Assembly: GCA_947302675.1 (NCBI GenBank) | Contig: CAMYWI010000089.1 | Coordinates: forward strand, 1 to 6,298 | Origin: an uncultured Selenomonadales bacterium | Lineage (GTDB): Bacteria > Bacillota_C > Negativicutes > Selenomonadales > Selenomonadaceae | Reading direction: 5' to 3' | Length of the DNA stretch: 6,298 nucleotides | In this document: positions 5,187 through 6,298 of the stretch, piece after piece | Layout of the letters: every line of letters starts with the position of its first letter | Numbering within the stretch: position 1 is the stretch's first letter | Position numbers and translations under genes: made by a program | Notes under the pieces: generated by a model | Seen by the model: the letters and a program-made list of their open reading frames with translations, nothing else | What the model was told of the DNA's origin: nothing | Databases searched by the model: none

Positions 5187-6278
5187 ATGAAGTACGGATT
5201 GATTGTTCACCTCCGGACGCAAAATATCGGCGACGACATTCAATCATACGCTATCGAAAAATTTTTGCCGCGTCTCGATTACGTGATTGACCGCGAACAT
5301 CTCGACAGCTTTTACACAGAGACGGGTGAAAAGGTTGCGACTCTTCTGGGCGGCTGGTATCTTTGGAAGTCGCTTAATTGGCCGCCGTCGCCCTTTCTGA
5401 AAGTTCTCCCCATATCGTTTCACTTAACTAAGCGTGGAGAAAGTCAAATTGCGAAAGTTGTTTTGACCGATTACGGAGCGGAGTGGTTTAAAAATTTCGA
5501 GACGATTGGCTGCCGTGACGAGGGTACAGTAGAATTGCTCCAAAGCGTCGAAGTAAATGCGTATTTTTCGGGTTGCTTTACTTTGACGCTGGAACCGTTT
5601 GCTGACGTGAATCGTCACGGGAAAATTGTATTGGTAGATTTGCCTGAAGAAGTCGTTGCTTTTATCAAGGCGCATACAAAAAAAGAGGTCGTGCTCAATT
5701 CGCACGACTACAAGAGCAAGAATATCCCGCGCGTGATTGTCGATTATCCTAAAACTCACGCGGCGAAAGATATAATAAATGTGTCGCACTATCCCGAAAT
5801 TCGCGATGAACCTTCCCCGAAAAGTCTCTACAAGGGGAATTGGAATTATCGCCGCGCATTTTCTGAGGGGATTTTGAGATTTTATCAAGGCGCGTCGCTT
5901 GTCGTTACGAAACGACTTCATGCCTCGTTGCCTTGCTTGGCACTCGGAACGCCAGTTTTGATGGTTAATCTTGCGGAGCGTCTTGCCGATCAAAGAGTTT
6001 CTTCCTTCTTGCCGTATATCAATCACACGACGCCAGAAGCTTTGCTCTCTGGCGAATACGTTTACAATTTCGACGAGCCGAAGGCAAATCCAGGCGGTCA
6101 CGAGAAATTTGCTACGGACATAAGAAAGAAATGTACCGACTTCATAACCGCTTGCGAAAATGCAGGCGATGAATCTTTAATCGATGTCGAAACTTGGTTG
6201 GAAGGACAGAAAAGGAGTTTGCGGTTGAAAAATATCATCCAATCGTTGATACCGGAGAAAAAATTTTATGCGTTTTAA
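5187..6278 (+). CDS. Polysaccharide pyruvyl transferase family protein
   Basis: A 363-aa protein of the polysaccharide pyruvyl transferase family (PF04230 by motif). Some members add ketal-linked pyruvate to sugars of capsule, exopolysaccharide or secondary wall polymers, with phosphoenolpyruvate as donor. Motifs in order: NIGDDIQSYA near the N-terminus (13-22), IGCRDEGTVELL (107-118), YFSGCFTLTL (126-135) and VVTKRLHASLPCLALGTPVL (239-258) with the conserved R243/H245. No signal peptide or clear membrane helix is visible, in line with a cytoplasmic enzyme acting on lipid-linked or nucleotide sugars. The ATG has an excellent AAGGAGGA site (5173-5180) that overlaps the argC stop codon, with six bases between site and start. 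It is probably co-transcribed with argC. A possible next gene overlaps its last 11 nt. The acceptor sugar cannot be told from sequence, and some family members may not transfer pyruvate at all. Confidence 0.85.
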   Translation: MKYGLIVHLRTQNIGDDIQSYAIEKFLPRLDYVIDREHLDSFYTETGEKVATLLGGWYLWKSLNWPPSPFLKVLPISFHLTKRGESQIAKVVLTDYGAEWFKNFETIGCRDEGTVELLQSVEVNAYFSGCFTLTLEPFADVNRHGKIVLVDLPEEVVAFIKAHTKKEVVLNSHDYKSKNIPRVIVDYPKTHAAKDIINVSHYPEIRDEPSPKSLYKGNWNYRRAFSEGILRFYQGASLVVTKRLHASLPCLALGTPVLMVNLAERLADQRVSSFLPYINHTTPEALLSGEYVYNFDEPKANPGGHEKFATDIRKKCTDFITACENAGDESLIDVETWLEGQKRSLRLKNIIQSLIPEKKFYAF

Positions 6279-6298
6279 ACATACGTTTCTGTGTGTAT
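6268..6298 (+). CDS. Possible start of a further gene, cut by window edge
   Basis: An ATG at 6268 overlaps the last 11 nt of the pyruvyl transferase gene in another frame and stays open to the window end, giving MRFKHTFLCV. GGAG (6253-6256) lies eleven bases upstream, a somewhat long spacing. The arrangement matches the tight spacing of the row, but ten codons are too few to name a product or to be sure that it is a gene. Confidence 0.4.
   Translation, partial: MRFKHTFLCV

Overview
The window looks like ordinary chromosome from an anaerobic bacterium. Strong GGAGG-type Shine-Dalgarno sites, tight gene spacing, an anaerobic-type (Cbi) cobalamin enzyme, NapGH-like iron-sulfur proteins and glycogen synthesis all fit a Firmicutes-like anaerobe. 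The Negativicutes (Selenomonas-like) are my best guess, but that rests on the general look of the proteins and is unproven. By eye the GC content is near one half, with A/T-rich runs between genes.

Left half, minus strand. Positions 1-1343 hold the first 447 codons of a 1,4-alpha-glucan branching enzyme (glgB), cut by the window edge. A 236-nt gap (1344-1579) follows and contains a dense cluster of stem-loops (about 1419-1532) that looks like a dispersed intergenic repeat or a structured RNA. Positions 1580-2860 hold a tight two-gene unit: a Tat-exported four-cluster ferredoxin (NapG-like) and a membrane polyferredoxin (NapH-like). Together they form a predicted quinol dehydrogenase module whose terminal reductase is not in the window.

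Right half, plus strand. A divergent intergenic region (2861-3014) carries a candidate promoter in each direction. A five-gene, closely spaced, probably co-transcribed row follows: cbiT (cobalamin C15 methyltransferase/decarboxylase), an unrecognised 89-aa protein, a DUF4160 protein whose start overlaps the 89-aa gene by 8 nt, argC (arginine biosynthesis, TTG start) and a polysaccharide pyruvyl transferase family protein. A further gene may begin at 6268, overlapping the end of the last one, and runs off the window.

The plus-strand row mixes unrelated functions: a corrinoid methyltransferase, a small two-gene cassette, an arginine enzyme and a cell-surface glycan enzyme. The least understood parts are the 89-aa/DUF4160 pair and the stem-loop cluster, whose main hairpins on the plus strand all show GGA at or in the loop. 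I see no clear, complete new defence or mobile system here.
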